Positions 55,032-61,990 of a stretch of DNA of 61,990 nucleotides are shown here, piece by piece. Source of the stretch: an uncultured Chthonomonas sp. (GTDB taxonomy: Bacteria; Armatimonadota; Chthonomonadetes; Chthonomonadales; Chthonomonadaceae). Position 1 is the stretch's first letter. Every line of letters starts with the position of its first letter. Location of the stretch: assembly GCA_903859705.1 (NCBI GenBank), contig CAIONQ010000004.1, forward strand, positions 1 to 61,990, read 5' to 3'. Made by a program: the position numbers and the translations under genes. Under the pieces are notes generated by a model. It was given only the letters and a program-made list of their open reading frames with translations. It was not told the origin of the DNA and ran no database searches.

Positions 55032-56060
55032 TCAGGCAGTGGTGCCGAGTATGAGGGAAGCCGGCAGGCACGTTTCTGCCGGAATCACTTCTCCACTAAT
55101 GCTGGATGCCAGCAGCGAAACTGCCCTGCACCCAATGTCGGCCCAACCGCAATCTACCGTAGTGAGGCGGTGGGCAGGCAGTTTGTTATCCAGAAAGCCA
55201 TCGAACCCCGTTATTGCCAGGTGAGCCGGGATGCTGCCATAGCGCAGTGTAAGCTGCCGAAGCAGGCTATACGCTGTTCTATCGTTCCAGCAGCACAGGG
55301 CACCGGGCCCGTTTTCAATCAGAGCCTGAAGCGCGTTCCAGTCCGCCTGCTCGCAATCCTCATCTGGGATTGTCATAACGCGTATCATTCCGCTGTCAAC
55401 ATCTGCGTTGCGCAGCGTATCGCACCAGGCATCGCGCCTGCGCTGAACAGAAGTCAGCTGGAATGCCGGCTCTATAAACACCCATGAAGCGCCAGAAACG
55501 CCAGCGCATAGCATATGTCTACCGTTGGAAAGCAGAAATTCAGTCAATGCACGCATGCCACCTGCATCATCGGCTGTAATGCACGGTAGAGCAGGGGCCA
55601 TGGGTGCAGGGTCTGCCAGGGCAATTACAGGCATTCCAGCTTGAGTGAGCATCGAAACAACAGGATCTTCTGCCGAAGTATGCAGCAGCACGCCATCTAT
55701 CCTGCCATCCATCAATGTGCGGAATATCTCATCTGGCGTGCGAGAGTGGGTGCCAACTGGCAGCAGCAGATCCAGAGCTTCTGCTCGGCAACCATGCTGG
55801 ATACCTGCCAGCACGTTGGATAAGAAGTCGTTACGGGCATCGTACGCCTGATTGGTGTACAGCCCTATTACATTGGTTCTGCCTTTCCGCAGGGCGCTGG
55901 CAAGGGCATTGGGGCGGTACTGATGCTTCTCTGCAGCATCCAGAACCCTCCGGCGAGTTTCGGCCGAAATACGCTGGCGTGTGTCTCCGTTGAGAATTCG
56001 GGACACGGTTGATTGCGATAACCCGAGTTCTGAGGCGATGTCTTTTGCGGTAACTGCCAC
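55032..56060 (-). CDS. LacI-family transcription regulator
   Basis: 342 residues from GTG 56060, with AGGGG seven bases before it. The N-terminal helix-turn-helix (TAKDIASELGLSQSTVSRILNGD) and hinge helix are clear. The periplasmic-binding-protein-like core (NVIGLYTNQAY, GRIDGVLLH, AITGFDGF) binds an unknown sugar. It lies upstream of the GH2-like glycosidase in the same direction. A 20-bp palindrome sits next to its promoter (56081-56100), so autorepression is likely. Confidence 0.92.
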   Translation of the reverse strand: MAVTAKDIASELGLSQSTVSRILNGDTRQRISAETRRRVLDAAEKHQYRPNALASALRKGRTNVIGLYTNQAYDARNDFLSNVLAGIQHGCRAEALDLLLPVGTHSRTPDEIFRTLMDGRIDGVLLHTSAEDPVVSMLTQAGMPVIALADPAPMAPALPCITADDAGGMRALTEFLLSNGRHMLCAGVSGASWVFIEPAFQLTSVQRRRDAWCDTLRNADVDSGMIRVMTIPDEDCEQADWNALQALIENGPGALCCWNDRTAYSLLRQLTLRYGSIPAHLAITGFDGFLDNKLPAHRLTTVDCGWADIGCRAVSLLASSISGEVIPAETCLPASLILGTTA

Positions 56061-56080
56061 GGTAATCCCCTGTCAAACCA

Positions 56081-56100
56081 GTGCGCATAGGTATGCGCAC
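56081..56100. promoter_or_regulatory. Probable LacI-family operator (perfect palindrome)
   Basis: GTGCGCATA-GG-TATGCGCAC, nine-base arms without mismatch, ending 20 bases before the GTG start. It lies just downstream of the predicted start site, where a repressor would block RNA polymerase. Confidence 0.75.
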
Positions 56101-56108
56101 GCACTTTC

Positions 56109-56137
56109 ATTATTCCACATAGTTATTGTAGCGTCAA
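56109..56137 (-). promoter_or_regulatory. Promoter of the LacI gene
   Basis: Minus-strand TTGACG (complement of 56132-56137), 17-base spacer, AATAAT (complement of 56109-56114); each differs from consensus at one base. The operator follows directly. Confidence 0.65.
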
Positions 56138-56312
56138 GTTGCCTTTCTCAACACTGTGGTTGCTATGCCATTGCAGGCAGTATTAAGGCATAATGTTGGG
56201 GTTATCTGTTTTTATGTCGGCGTGGTCCGTATGAAACGATCGCAGACGTAAATCCGTAAATGGCTTCGGGGCGATGGGCGGTACCTCGCACGGAACCGGA
56301 AGGAGATTTAGT

Positions 56313-57389
56313 ATGTTATCCAAATTATGCTCAGCTGCGCTGGCAGTAATCGGGCTCTCGCTGGTGGCGTCTGGTGTAAAGGCCGACCATGTTCTGGGTG
56401 TTGGCGATGCCGCGCCGGGTATTAGCGTTAAGAAATTTGTTAAAGGCGTGCCCGTTAGCAAGTTTGAGAAGGGCAAGCTCTACGTGGTAGAGTTCTGGGC
56501 CACATGGTGTGGTCCGTGCAAGGTAAGCATTCCTCACCTTACGGATATGCAGAAGAAGTACAAGAACGTAACGTTTATCGGCGTAAGCGTTTTTGAGCAA
56601 TCCCAGGATGGCGTTGTGCCGTTTGTAAAATCCATGGGCGATAAAATGGATTACCGCGTGGCGATGGATTCTATTCCTGCTGGTAAAGACGGTCAGGGTG
56701 GCCTTATGGCTACCCACTGGATGGAGGCTTCTAAGCAGCCCGGAATTCCTACCGCGTTTATCGTAGGCAAAGATTCTAAACTTGCATGGATTGGCCATCC
56801 TATGGAGATGGAAACGGTTCTTGCAAAGGTGGTTGCAGGTAAGTGGGACCTAAAGGTAGCAGCGGCCGAATCGACTAAGAAGGCACGCATTCAGGCAGCT
56901 CTTCAGAACCTGAACAAAGTCATTGGTCCACTGATGCAGAAGAACGACACAGCCGGTGCACTTAAGGCAGTAGACTCCGCAGTTGCAGCCAACCCGGAAA
57001 TTGAAGAGACAGTTGCCTCTTTTAAGTTCAACCTGCTGGTGCAGAAGGGCAGCGAGGCCGATGCCTGCGCTTATGGCACCAAACTGGCCAATGGTTCACT
57101 GCATAACAGCACCCAGGGCCTGAATGAGCTTGCCTGGAATATTGTGAACCCGCAGAACCCTCACAAGGCTGGAGGAGCCCTTCTTCAGCTGGCGGTTACC
57201 GCGGCAACCCGTGCCGACGTACTTGCCAACGGTAAGGATTCAAGTATAGCCGATACTCTTGCAACGGCCCAGTTTGCTGCTGGCAACAAAGCGGGAGCCA
57301 TTGCCACCGAACAGCGCGCAATAAAGAACTGCACAGATCCTCAGCTGGGTGTAGAACTAAAGAAATCGCTCGATCGGTTTACAAAATAA
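56313..57389 (+). CDS. TlpA/ResA-like thioredoxin protein with helical C-terminal domain
   Basis: 358 residues from ATG 56313, preceded by AAGGAG at seven bases. Signal peptide about 1-24. The thioredoxin domain has the redox motif Cys66-Gly-Pro-Cys69 (WATWCGPCK), a cis-Pro in GIPTAFIV and the strand FIGVSVFEQ. The C-terminal 170 residues are helical and TPR-like (AALQNLNKVIGPLMQKND). It should reduce or shuffle disulfides in the periplasm. A terminator follows. Confidence 0.9.
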   Translation: MLSKLCSAALAVIGLSLVASGVKADHVLGVGDAAPGISVKKFVKGVPVSKFEKGKLYVVEFWATWCGPCKVSIPHLTDMQKKYKNVTFIGVSVFEQSQDGVVPFVKSMGDKMDYRVAMDSIPAGKDGQGGLMATHWMEASKQPGIPTAFIVGKDSKLAWIGHPMEMETVLAKVVAGKWDLKVAAAESTKKARIQAALQNLNKVIGPLMQKNDTAGALKAVDSAVAANPEIEETVASFKFNLLVQKGSEADACAYGTKLANGSLHNSTQGLNELAWNIVNPQNPHKAGGALLQLAVTAATRADVLANGKDSSIADTLATAQFAAGNKAGAIATEQRAIKNCTDPQLGVELKKSLDRFTK

Positions 57390-57418
57390 GTGCGATCTGT
57401 GCGATAAGTGTTGCGATT

Positions 57419-57452
57419 AGGCCTATTCCGTATTGACGGAATGGGCCTTTTT
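57419..57452 (+). terminator. Terminator after the TlpA-like gene
   Basis: AGGCCTATTCCGT (57419-57431) pairs with ACGGAATGGGCCT (57436-57448), one G-T wobble, followed by TTTT. Confidence 0.8.
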
Positions 57453-57613
57453 GCTTTCAGGTTTGCGGCATAGTTGCCGAGTTTGTTATTAAATCTCTGC
57501 ATGCCAGGGTTCCCTGCCGTGATATTCGGGCCAAGTGGCATGCGTTTGTTCCGCACGACAGTTGCATTTTTGTCCAGATTGGCCGCATGTTGTGACTTTT
57601 AATCTTATTTTAA

Positions 57614-57642
57614 TTGACAACCTAACATGCATGTGTTAGCAT
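57614..57642 (+). promoter_or_regulatory. Promoter of the prepilin-like gene with internal inverted repeat
   Basis: TTGACA at 57614-57619, 17-base spacer, TAGCAT at 57637-57642. Within it lies the inverted repeat CTAACA-N6-TGTTAG (57622-57639), in the position of an operator. Start codon about 75 bases downstream of the -10. Confidence 0.5.
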
Positions 57643-57716
57643 AAAACTGTTCGTCGTCAGGCATGGTTTGCATGTACCTCACAGCATGGTGTGGGCATGT
57701 GAAGGAGAAAGCTGCA

Positions 57717-58481
57717 TTGAAGTCCCAGAAAAATGCATTTACCCTTATCGAGCTGCTCGTCGTGATCGCTATTATCGCTATTCTTGCAGCAATTCTGTTC
57801 CCGGTGTTTGCACGAGCTCGTGAGTCTGCTCGTAAAACATCATGTCTCAGCAACATCAAACAGATCAGCCTCGGTTTCACCATGTATGCTCAGGACTATG
57901 ATGAAACCTTCCCGGCTATCCCCTTCAACGATCCTTCCTGTTCGGGAGGCTGCTGGCCATGGAATGTTTGGCCAGTAAATGCACCGCTGGTAAGCGGCTG
58001 GATGGGTGTTTTCTACACTCCTCTGCAGCCCTACATCAAGAACCTGCAGATCCTGCAGTGCCCGTCTCAGAATGAGACAGGTCGCTGGTACGATCAGGCT
58101 GGCGTTTCTTACATGTACAATGAGTTCTTGTACAACAAGAACAACGGTTGGTCCAAAATGGCTGCCCTTGGCAATGCTGCAACCGGCCCGGCAAACGTAA
58201 CGTTCCTGGCAGAAGGCCTTGCCTCTGGTATCTACAATGACTGGGATAACGGCGGTCCCGCACCGAAAGATCAGGACGGTATGACCCGCCTGCGCTACCT
58301 GAACTACACAGGCGGCCAGTGGTCCAGCCCGCACGGTGGCACCAACTTCGGTTATGCCGATGGCCATGCCAAGTTCGTTCCGCAGCAGAAGATTATCAGC
58401 TTCCGTGCTTATGCATGGGGCGGTAATACTCAGCGATGCGTGCAGTACCCGATCGTATACCCTGGCTGCACCGAGCCCTAA
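57717..58481 (+). CDS. Type IV-pilin-like (DUF1559 / H-x-DG group) secreted protein
   Basis: 254 residues from TTG 57717, with AAGGAG nine bases before it; the longer frame from 57663 would spoil the leader. The leader MKSQKNA is followed by FTLIELLVVIAIIAILAAILFPVF, with Glu12 five residues into the mature part. Leader peptidase would cut after Ala7, where Gly is usual. The mature part ends with HGGTNFGYADG, an H-x8-DG version of the H-x9-DG motif. FPVFARARE is typical of Armatimonadota. It is probably a pseudopilin or fibre subunit. A 71-residue membrane protein follows. Confidence 0.9.
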   Translation: MKSQKNAFTLIELLVVIAIIAILAAILFPVFARARESARKTSCLSNIKQISLGFTMYAQDYDETFPAIPFNDPSCSGGCWPWNVWPVNAPLVSGWMGVFYTPLQPYIKNLQILQCPSQNETGRWYDQAGVSYMYNEFLYNKNNGWSKMAALGNAATGPANVTFLAEGLASGIYNDWDNGGPAPKDQDGMTRLRYLNYTGGQWSSPHGGTNFGYADGHAKFVPQQKIISFRAYAWGGNTQRCVQYPIVYPGCTEP

Positions 58482-58516
58482 GCTCCTGCAGTTGTTAAGA
58501 GGTGTATGACTCAATT

Positions 58517-58561
58517 GGGGCTGCTGTGCAAACAGAAACAATCTGAACGCACAGTAGCCCC
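58517..58561. repeat. Stem-loop between the prepilin-like gene and the 71-residue gene
   Basis: GGGGCTGCTGTGC (58517-58529) pairs with GCACAGTAGCCCC (58549-58561), one wobble. The 19-base loop holds an inner CAGA/TCTG stem. Without a T-run it may be a leaky terminator or an mRNA-protecting hairpin that lowers the downstream gene relative to the pilin. Confidence 0.55.
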
Positions 58562-58590
58562 TATTCAGAATTTGTACGACGAGGAAGAAG

Positions 58591-58806
58591 ATGGGGAAAG
58601 AAATTAAGCCAGTCGTGGGGATTGCCATTGGTGTACTGGTGGCAATTGTCGTTGGTCTGGTAAGCTTCAAGATGTTTGGCAAACCGGGAGATACAGTTCA
58701 GGGCAAGATTCCTGCACTCTACTCTAACCCCGGCAGCGCTAACCAGGCAGAGCCGGCAGGCGCTGTTAAGAGCGGAGCCGGCGGCTCCCCCGCCATTAAG
58801 ATGTAG
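58591..58806 (+). CDS. 71-residue single-helix membrane protein
   Basis: A strong ribosome site (GAGGAAGAAG) lies directly before ATG 58591. A basic start (MGKEIKP) is followed by one helix (about 8-28, VVGIAIGVLVAIVVGLVSF) and a Gly/Ala/Pro-rich tail facing outward. It follows the prepilin-like gene by 109 bases and is closed by a terminator. Its position suggests a role in making or anchoring the pilin-like protein. No family was recognised. Confidence 0.75.
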   Translation: MGKEIKPVVGIAIGVLVAIVVGLVSFKMFGKPGDTVQGKIPALYSNPGSANQAEPAGAVKSGAGGSPAIKM

Positions 58807-58827
58807 TAGGACAATGTCCTGCCTTTC

Positions 58828-58870
58828 AGGCGCCTGCAGCAGATTAGCTGCAGGCGCCTTATTCGTTTTT
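58828..58870 (+). terminator. Terminator after the 71-residue gene
   Basis: AGGCGCCTGCAGC (58828-58840) pairs 13 of 13 with GCTGCAGGCGCCT (58847-58859), followed by TATTCGTTTTT. Confidence 0.85.
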
Positions 58871-58983
58871 GAGCAGTGCTCTGGTTAATTCTGAAACCGT
58901 TTGCCATAATCACTCGTGAATATCAGGGGATATTGGTGTGCAACCGTAACGTGGATGCACCCAACCCTGCCGGGGAGATGCAA

Positions 58984-59388
58984 GTGCAACGTGTGTTAAT
59001 AAGCTGTGTAGGGGCGATTGCGGCTGCAGCAATTGTAGGATCGCTGGTGTTCCGAACAATGCGTAATGAGAGTAAGCCACACCCAACCAGCAACGAAGCC
59101 GTATTGAGTGCTGGAGACAGCAAGACGGGTGTGCTGGATGCATTCAAGACACAGAAGTCGCTGGAACAGTACCTGATTGCAGGTGCAGAGCACGATGCCA
59201 ACGCTCTGAAAAAAGTGGAGCAAGGCGCAGATTGTGTCCGACTGCCAAATGGCACGCATGCAATATTCCAGGGATATTCAGGTGCAGGCATGGGGAAGGT
59301 GCGCGTTCTTTCAGGGGCACATGCAGGTGAGGAACTGTACGTTAGCTTTCTGGTAATTCAACAGAGTGGGGGAAGCGGGCAGCAATAG
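58984..59388 (+). CDS. Unrecognised single-helix membrane-anchored protein
   Basis: 134 residues from GTG 58984, chosen because GGGGAG lies six bases upstream (58972-58977); the earlier ATG at 58978 is too close to it. One N-terminal helix (about 4-22) resembles an uncleaved signal. The body of 110 residues ends in a small beta-rich segment (GADCVRLPNGTHAIFQGY, MGKVRVLSGAHAGEELYVSFLV), perhaps an SH3-like fold. No family is known to me. Its stop overlaps the next gene by 23 bases. Confidence 0.65.
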   Translation: MQRVLISCVGAIAAAAIVGSLVFRTMRNESKPHPTSNEAVLSAGDSKTGVLDAFKTQKSLEQYLIAGAEHDANALKKVEQGADCVRLPNGTHAIFQGYSGAGMGKVRVLSGAHAGEELYVSFLVIQQSGGSGQQ

Positions 59389-60841
59389 GTCGGCTCCTGC
59401 GGAGGCAAGTGAGATAGCAGAGCAGTTTTCCGGCAGCAACGTACAGGTGTTTCGTGCTTCTAAAGGCAACCTGGCCATGGCTCCAATCATGCTTGCCATA
59501 TTCGGGTTTGCAGCGGGCAGCGGCCTGTATTTTATAATAAGCTCATACACGGATCCAGCTAATCACCTGCAAGATCGCGGCATTGGCTACATGGTACTTA
59601 CCGTGTTCGGTGCCATGTTTGTGCTGTCGATCTATATGACGGTGATTACGTTGCGTAAGTATGAGATCTCTGAGCACAGCCTTAGAGAATCCAGCCCACT
59701 TGGCGTACGCACTATATTTTGGGCAGATATCATTGGCATAGATCCTGGCAAAGGCACGCCCGATGCAGATGTTACGCTCATCCTGCGTGGGGGGGCAAAA
59801 CGCACAATTTCGTTTTCTTTGCTCGATAAAAAGGCTCCAGAATTGCGGGAAGCACTGCTTCAGCACACACAGGACCTGCGCAATCAGCAACTTGCAGAAT
59901 TTATTGGAGCCGATGGCAACCTTCCCATGTCACCGCCATGGGCATCGATTATCGGTATTGTGATTTCCCTCGGGCTCATGGCGTTTACCTGGTATGCCTC
60001 TACGCATCCCAACTCCACTCAGGATGTTTCCGCGCTGTTTATGTTTATGCAGGTGTTCTGGGTGCTGCTGCTGGCGCTGTTTGGCTGGGGATATACACGC
60101 AAAATCCAGTGGGATAGCAACGGGATTACCGTTAGCAGCATCGTTTCAAAAAAACACATACCGTGGGCTGCAATAGAATCCGCATTCTGCCGCAACCTCA
60201 ACACAAAGAATGGGCAAACAGAACTATTGACGGTAATAGCCGGTTCCCAGAAAATAGTTCTTGGTGCCAGCATGCCTTCTTACACATTGCTGAAGGAGCT
60301 GATACTAAAGAAAGCCAGTGAAGCGAGCCTGAAGGCTGGCGAAACAGACCTGATTAAGGCAGAAGTGGCTGAGAACAAGCAGGGCAACTGGATTATTGCG
60401 ATTTGCCTCGTACTGTTGCTGGGGGTTATGGGTGTACTCGGTACAATGTTCTTTCAAAAACGAGCCATCTTGCAAAATCTCGAGCGTTCTGGCGTTAGTG
60501 CCATGGCAGAAGTTACCGGGCGAGATTGTGGTTGCGATAGCCATTTAATCCGCGATGTTGAGTACAAGTTTCAGGCTGGAGGGCTGGTATACACTGGCGA
60601 ATGGCGTCTTACAAAGGGGCTGCCTTCCATGCATATTGGAGATAGGGCAGAAGTAGTCTATTTGCCCGGTAACCCATCCGTTAACCGGTTACAGATGCTT
60701 ATGGATACTTCTGGAGGCATAGCATCCTTTGTATTCATGATGGTTTTGCTCGGCATGTACCTGCTGATGATCGGGCTCGTTGTTGTGGAACGGAACAAGA
60801 AGCGGGTGCGGAAACAGGCACAAGACCAGTCGGCAGATTGA
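59366..60841 (+). CDS. Membrane protein with PH-like and DUF3592-like parts
   Basis: 491 residues from GTG 59366, overlapping the previous gene by 23 bases and probably translationally coupled. Seven hydrophobic segments are seen. Two come early (about 38-58 and 70-92), two near 192-232, one near 338-358 and one near 450-470. Between the helices are two bPH-like domains (KYEISEHSLRESSPLGVRTIFWADIIGI and IQWDSNGITVSSIVSKKHIPWAAIESAF). The segment after 370 (AEVTGRDCGCDSHLIRDVEYKFQAGGLVYTGEW, then VVYLPGNPSVNRL) resembles DUF3592. No catalytic residue was found. Confidence 0.72.
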   Translation: MGEAGSNRSAPAEASEIAEQFSGSNVQVFRASKGNLAMAPIMLAIFGFAAGSGLYFIISSYTDPANHLQDRGIGYMVLTVFGAMFVLSIYMTVITLRKYEISEHSLRESSPLGVRTIFWADIIGIDPGKGTPDADVTLILRGGAKRTISFSLLDKKAPELREALLQHTQDLRNQQLAEFIGADGNLPMSPPWASIIGIVISLGLMAFTWYASTHPNSTQDVSALFMFMQVFWVLLLALFGWGYTRKIQWDSNGITVSSIVSKKHIPWAAIESAFCRNLNTKNGQTELLTVIAGSQKIVLGASMPSYTLLKELILKKASEASLKAGETDLIKAEVAENKQGNWIIAICLVLLLGVMGVLGTMFFQKRAILQNLERSGVSAMAEVTGRDCGCDSHLIRDVEYKFQAGGLVYTGEWRLTKGLPSMHIGDRAEVVYLPGNPSVNRLQMLMDTSGGIASFVFMMVLLGMYLLMIGLVVVERNKKRVRKQAQDQSAD

Positions 60842-60946
60842 TCGTGCCCTTAACGCCACAACGAACTTACAGAGGAGTAGCACCTTCCTTCGGCTAACTA
60901 CCCCGAGTACTTACTCGTTGTGTACTGTTTCATGGAGGACCTCTAA

Positions 60947-61414
60947 ATGCGTCTCAACACGTTCTTTCGCCTTACTGCCACGGCTCTGGCTCTTTGCTCC
61001 GCAACACTCGCAGGCGCGGATAAACTGCCGGCAGGGCTAAACGAGCGCTATACAGCACTTGTTAAAAGCATAGAGACTGTCGACTTGAAATCCTTTGCCA
61101 CATTCTATGCACCGGAATATGTAACCATGGATGCTAAGGGTAACTCGGCAAAGCGGCCAGAGTATCTTGCCGGTATCAACTCCCTGATGAAGGGTGCAAA
61201 AAAGGCCGAATTCAAAGTCGTGCTGAAAAAAGCAACTGTGAAGGGCAATATTGCGGAAGTTCCATTCGATTGCCATGGTAAGATCTTCTCCCCAAAGGGG
61301 GTCATCTCATTTCATGAAGTAGGTACGGATACATGGAAGAAGACCGGTAAAGTGTGGATGGAGATAAAAACAGTAGATAAACTGTTTGATGTTGTTGCCC
61401 CTAAAAGCAAATAA
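60947..61414 (+). CDS. Secreted NTF2-like (SnoaL / DUF4440-type) protein
   Basis: 155 residues with a signal peptide (about 1-24, ALCSATLAGA). GGAGG lies ten bases before ATG 60947. The body fits a cone-shaped NTF2-like fold: LNERYTALVKSIETVDLKSFATFYAPEYVTMDAKGN, then KKATVKGNIAEV and KVWMEIKTVDKLFDVV. Such domains bind small ligands or act in heterodimers; no catalytic residue can be assigned. The ribosome site lies inside a four-codon frame (ATG at 60932) whose stop abuts the start. Confidence 0.75.
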   Translation: MRLNTFFRLTATALALCSATLAGADKLPAGLNERYTALVKSIETVDLKSFATFYAPEYVTMDAKGNSAKRPEYLAGINSLMKGAKKAEFKVVLKKATVKGNIAEVPFDCHGKIFSPKGVISFHEVGTDTWKKTGKVWMEIKTVDKLFDVVAPKSK

Positions 61415-61440
61415 CGGCCAGTAATCCAATGTATAAAAAC

Positions 61441-61473
61441 AAAAGGGCAGAAGCGTTAAGCTTCTGCCCTTTT
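61441..61473. terminator. Bidirectional terminator between the NTF2-like gene and tRNA-Pro
   Basis: AAAAGGGCAGAAGC (61441-61454) pairs with GCTTCTGCCCTTTT (61460-61473), 14 of 14, with T-runs on both sides, so it can stop both the plus-strand gene and the minus-strand tRNA. Confidence 0.88.
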
Positions 61474-61480
61474 ACATAAA

Positions 61481-61552
61481 TCGGGGTGACTGGACTTGAA
61501 CCAGCGACCACTCGCCCCCCAGACGAGCACTCTACCACTGAGCTACACCCCG
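61481..61552 (-). tRNA. tRNA-Pro (anticodon GGG)
   Basis: 72 nucleotides on the minus strand. Acceptor CGGGGTG pairs with CACCCCG, discriminator A, and CCA is not encoded. The anticodon stem CTCGT/GCGAG encloses loop CTGGGGG with anticodon GGG. The T-arm is GCTGG-TTCAAGT-CCAGT. Confidence 0.95.
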
Positions 61553-61692
61553 GTACGCATTGCGCACCACATTATACCCTGAATTGGCACCTCGAGGGAG
61601 AAAAATCGCGGCTTCCGGGGCCAACGCACCTAAATAATCACAAGGCGCGCATCAATCCCTCTACCCAATAACTCCTTGCGGGCAGTTGGGCT

Positions 61693-61733
61693 GCAGTTGT
61701 TTTGCCCTCCCTCTTCGCTGCATCTCTTCGCGC
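61693..61733. repeat. 41-bp direct repeat, copy 1
   Basis: Begins GCAGTTGTTTTGCCCTCC and ends CATCTCTTCGCGC; identical to 61874-61914. After it the first copy continues as CTCCGCGTCTTTGCGTG, a widespread intergenic motif. Confidence 0.85.
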
Positions 61734-61808
61734 CTCCGCGTCTTTGCGTGCGGCTAAAGGACCTATCGGTCCGCACTCAGTCCCCATACGGCAGGCGCGC
61801 AGCATGTG

Positions 61809-61827
61809 CTCTCCCCAGGCGGGAGAG
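61809..61827. repeat. Small hairpin between the two direct repeats
   Basis: CTCTCCC (61809-61815) pairs with GGGAGAG (61821-61827). It is part of a string, TTAGAGAGGGGGATGG downstream, often found in intergenic repeats of large bacterial genomes. Confidence 0.5.
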
Positions 61828-61873
61828 TTAGAGAGGGGGATGGTAGTTTGCGATACGTTCAAAGCAACACAGC

Positions 61874-61914
61874 GCAGTTGTTTTGCCCTCCCTCTTCGCT
61901 GCATCTCTTCGCGC
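61874..61914. repeat. 41-bp direct repeat, copy 2
   Basis: Exact copy of 61693-61733, 181 bases apart. The downstream base sequence then differs (AACGCATGG). Confidence 0.85.
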
Positions 61915-61990
61915 AACGCATGGCATGATGTTAATGAAAAGCAATACCTACCGCGCTACGCTTGCTTGCGCGACACATGCATTTCAGAAC

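Larger units (their letters stand above)
61553..61990. other. Gene-free mosaic of repeats at the right end
   Basis: 438 bases without a credible gene. It contains two identical 41-bp direct repeats, a GC-rich hairpin, a GGACC-TATC-GGTCC palindrome near 61758 and a CTTCGCGCCTCCGCG stretch of the type scattered in many environmental genomes. It looks like a repeat-landing zone beyond a tRNA gene. Confidence 0.5.

Noticed and set aside
61553-61990. CRISPR array at the right end
   Set aside because: Only two copies of a 41-bp unit 181 bases apart, not evenly spaced and without spacer-like units.

Overview
The window looks like chromosomal DNA from a member of the Armatimonadota or a close relative. 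The main pointers are a type IV-pilin-like secreted protein whose N-terminal helix runs into an FPVFARARE-type segment (57.7 kb), a PEP-CTERM protein built of GloVer repeats (29.7 kb), many large secreted carbohydrate-active or beta-propeller proteins, and single-copy housekeeping genes (hrcA, grpE, glmM, folC, mutS) scattered among them. The phylum is inferred from protein style only; no rRNA gene is present.

Left part (1-16 kb). This part is gene-poor and partly decayed. It holds a truncated M56/BlaR1-type sensor at the left edge and a long empty stretch. Next come a secreted GH43 enzyme and a three-gene reductase operon (Zn-alcohol dehydrogenase, SDR, aldo/keto reductase) divergent from a YqhC-like AraC regulator. 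A fragment of a sorbosone-type dehydrogenase, an ankyrin protein, two unrecognised membrane proteins and a TPR protein follow. A MarR regulator overlapping a DUF1398-like gene has a perfect palindrome in its promoter, with a possible transposase scrap beside it.

Middle (16-31 kb). A DeoR-type regulator lies downstream of a secreted beta-helix/PA14 protein. Then come a membrane-anchored amidase, an epimerase, folC, an AraC regulator and tRNA-Gln(UUG). The group hrcA-grpE-glmM has a consensus promoter, but no dnaK/dnaJ is linked to it. A secreted GH5-like protein has apparently lost its acid/base Glu, and a PEP-CTERM GloVer protein ends the section.

Right part (31-62 kb). This part holds a K+-type channel, two sugar isomerase/epimerase TIM barrels and a second ankyrin protein. 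It also has a zinc-ribbon membrane protein, a 1072-residue secreted propeller/malectin-like protein, an SDR without the Tyr-Lys pair and a DUF4139-like secreted protein. A TIM barrel-MFS-serine hydrolase operon, rhamnulokinase, a secreted FAD oxidoreductase and mutS follow. A LacI regulator sits upstream of a secreted GH2-like glycosidase and carries its own palindromic operator. The end holds a TlpA-like protein, the prepilin-like gene with a 71-residue membrane companion, a coupled pair of membrane proteins, an NTF2-like secreted protein, tRNA-Pro(GGG) and a mosaic of intergenic repeats.

Overall the region reads as a polysaccharide-scavenging lifestyle: secreted glycosidases and binding proteins, one-gene sugar steps (rhaB, TIM-barrel isomerases, aldo/keto reductases, FAD oxidoreductase) and local repressors (LacI, DeoR, AraC, MarR), interspersed with core genes. 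No CRISPR array, prophage, complete insertion sequence or integron was found, and no clearly new multi-gene defence system is visible. Start sites were moved inward where a ribosome binding site or signal peptide argued for it.
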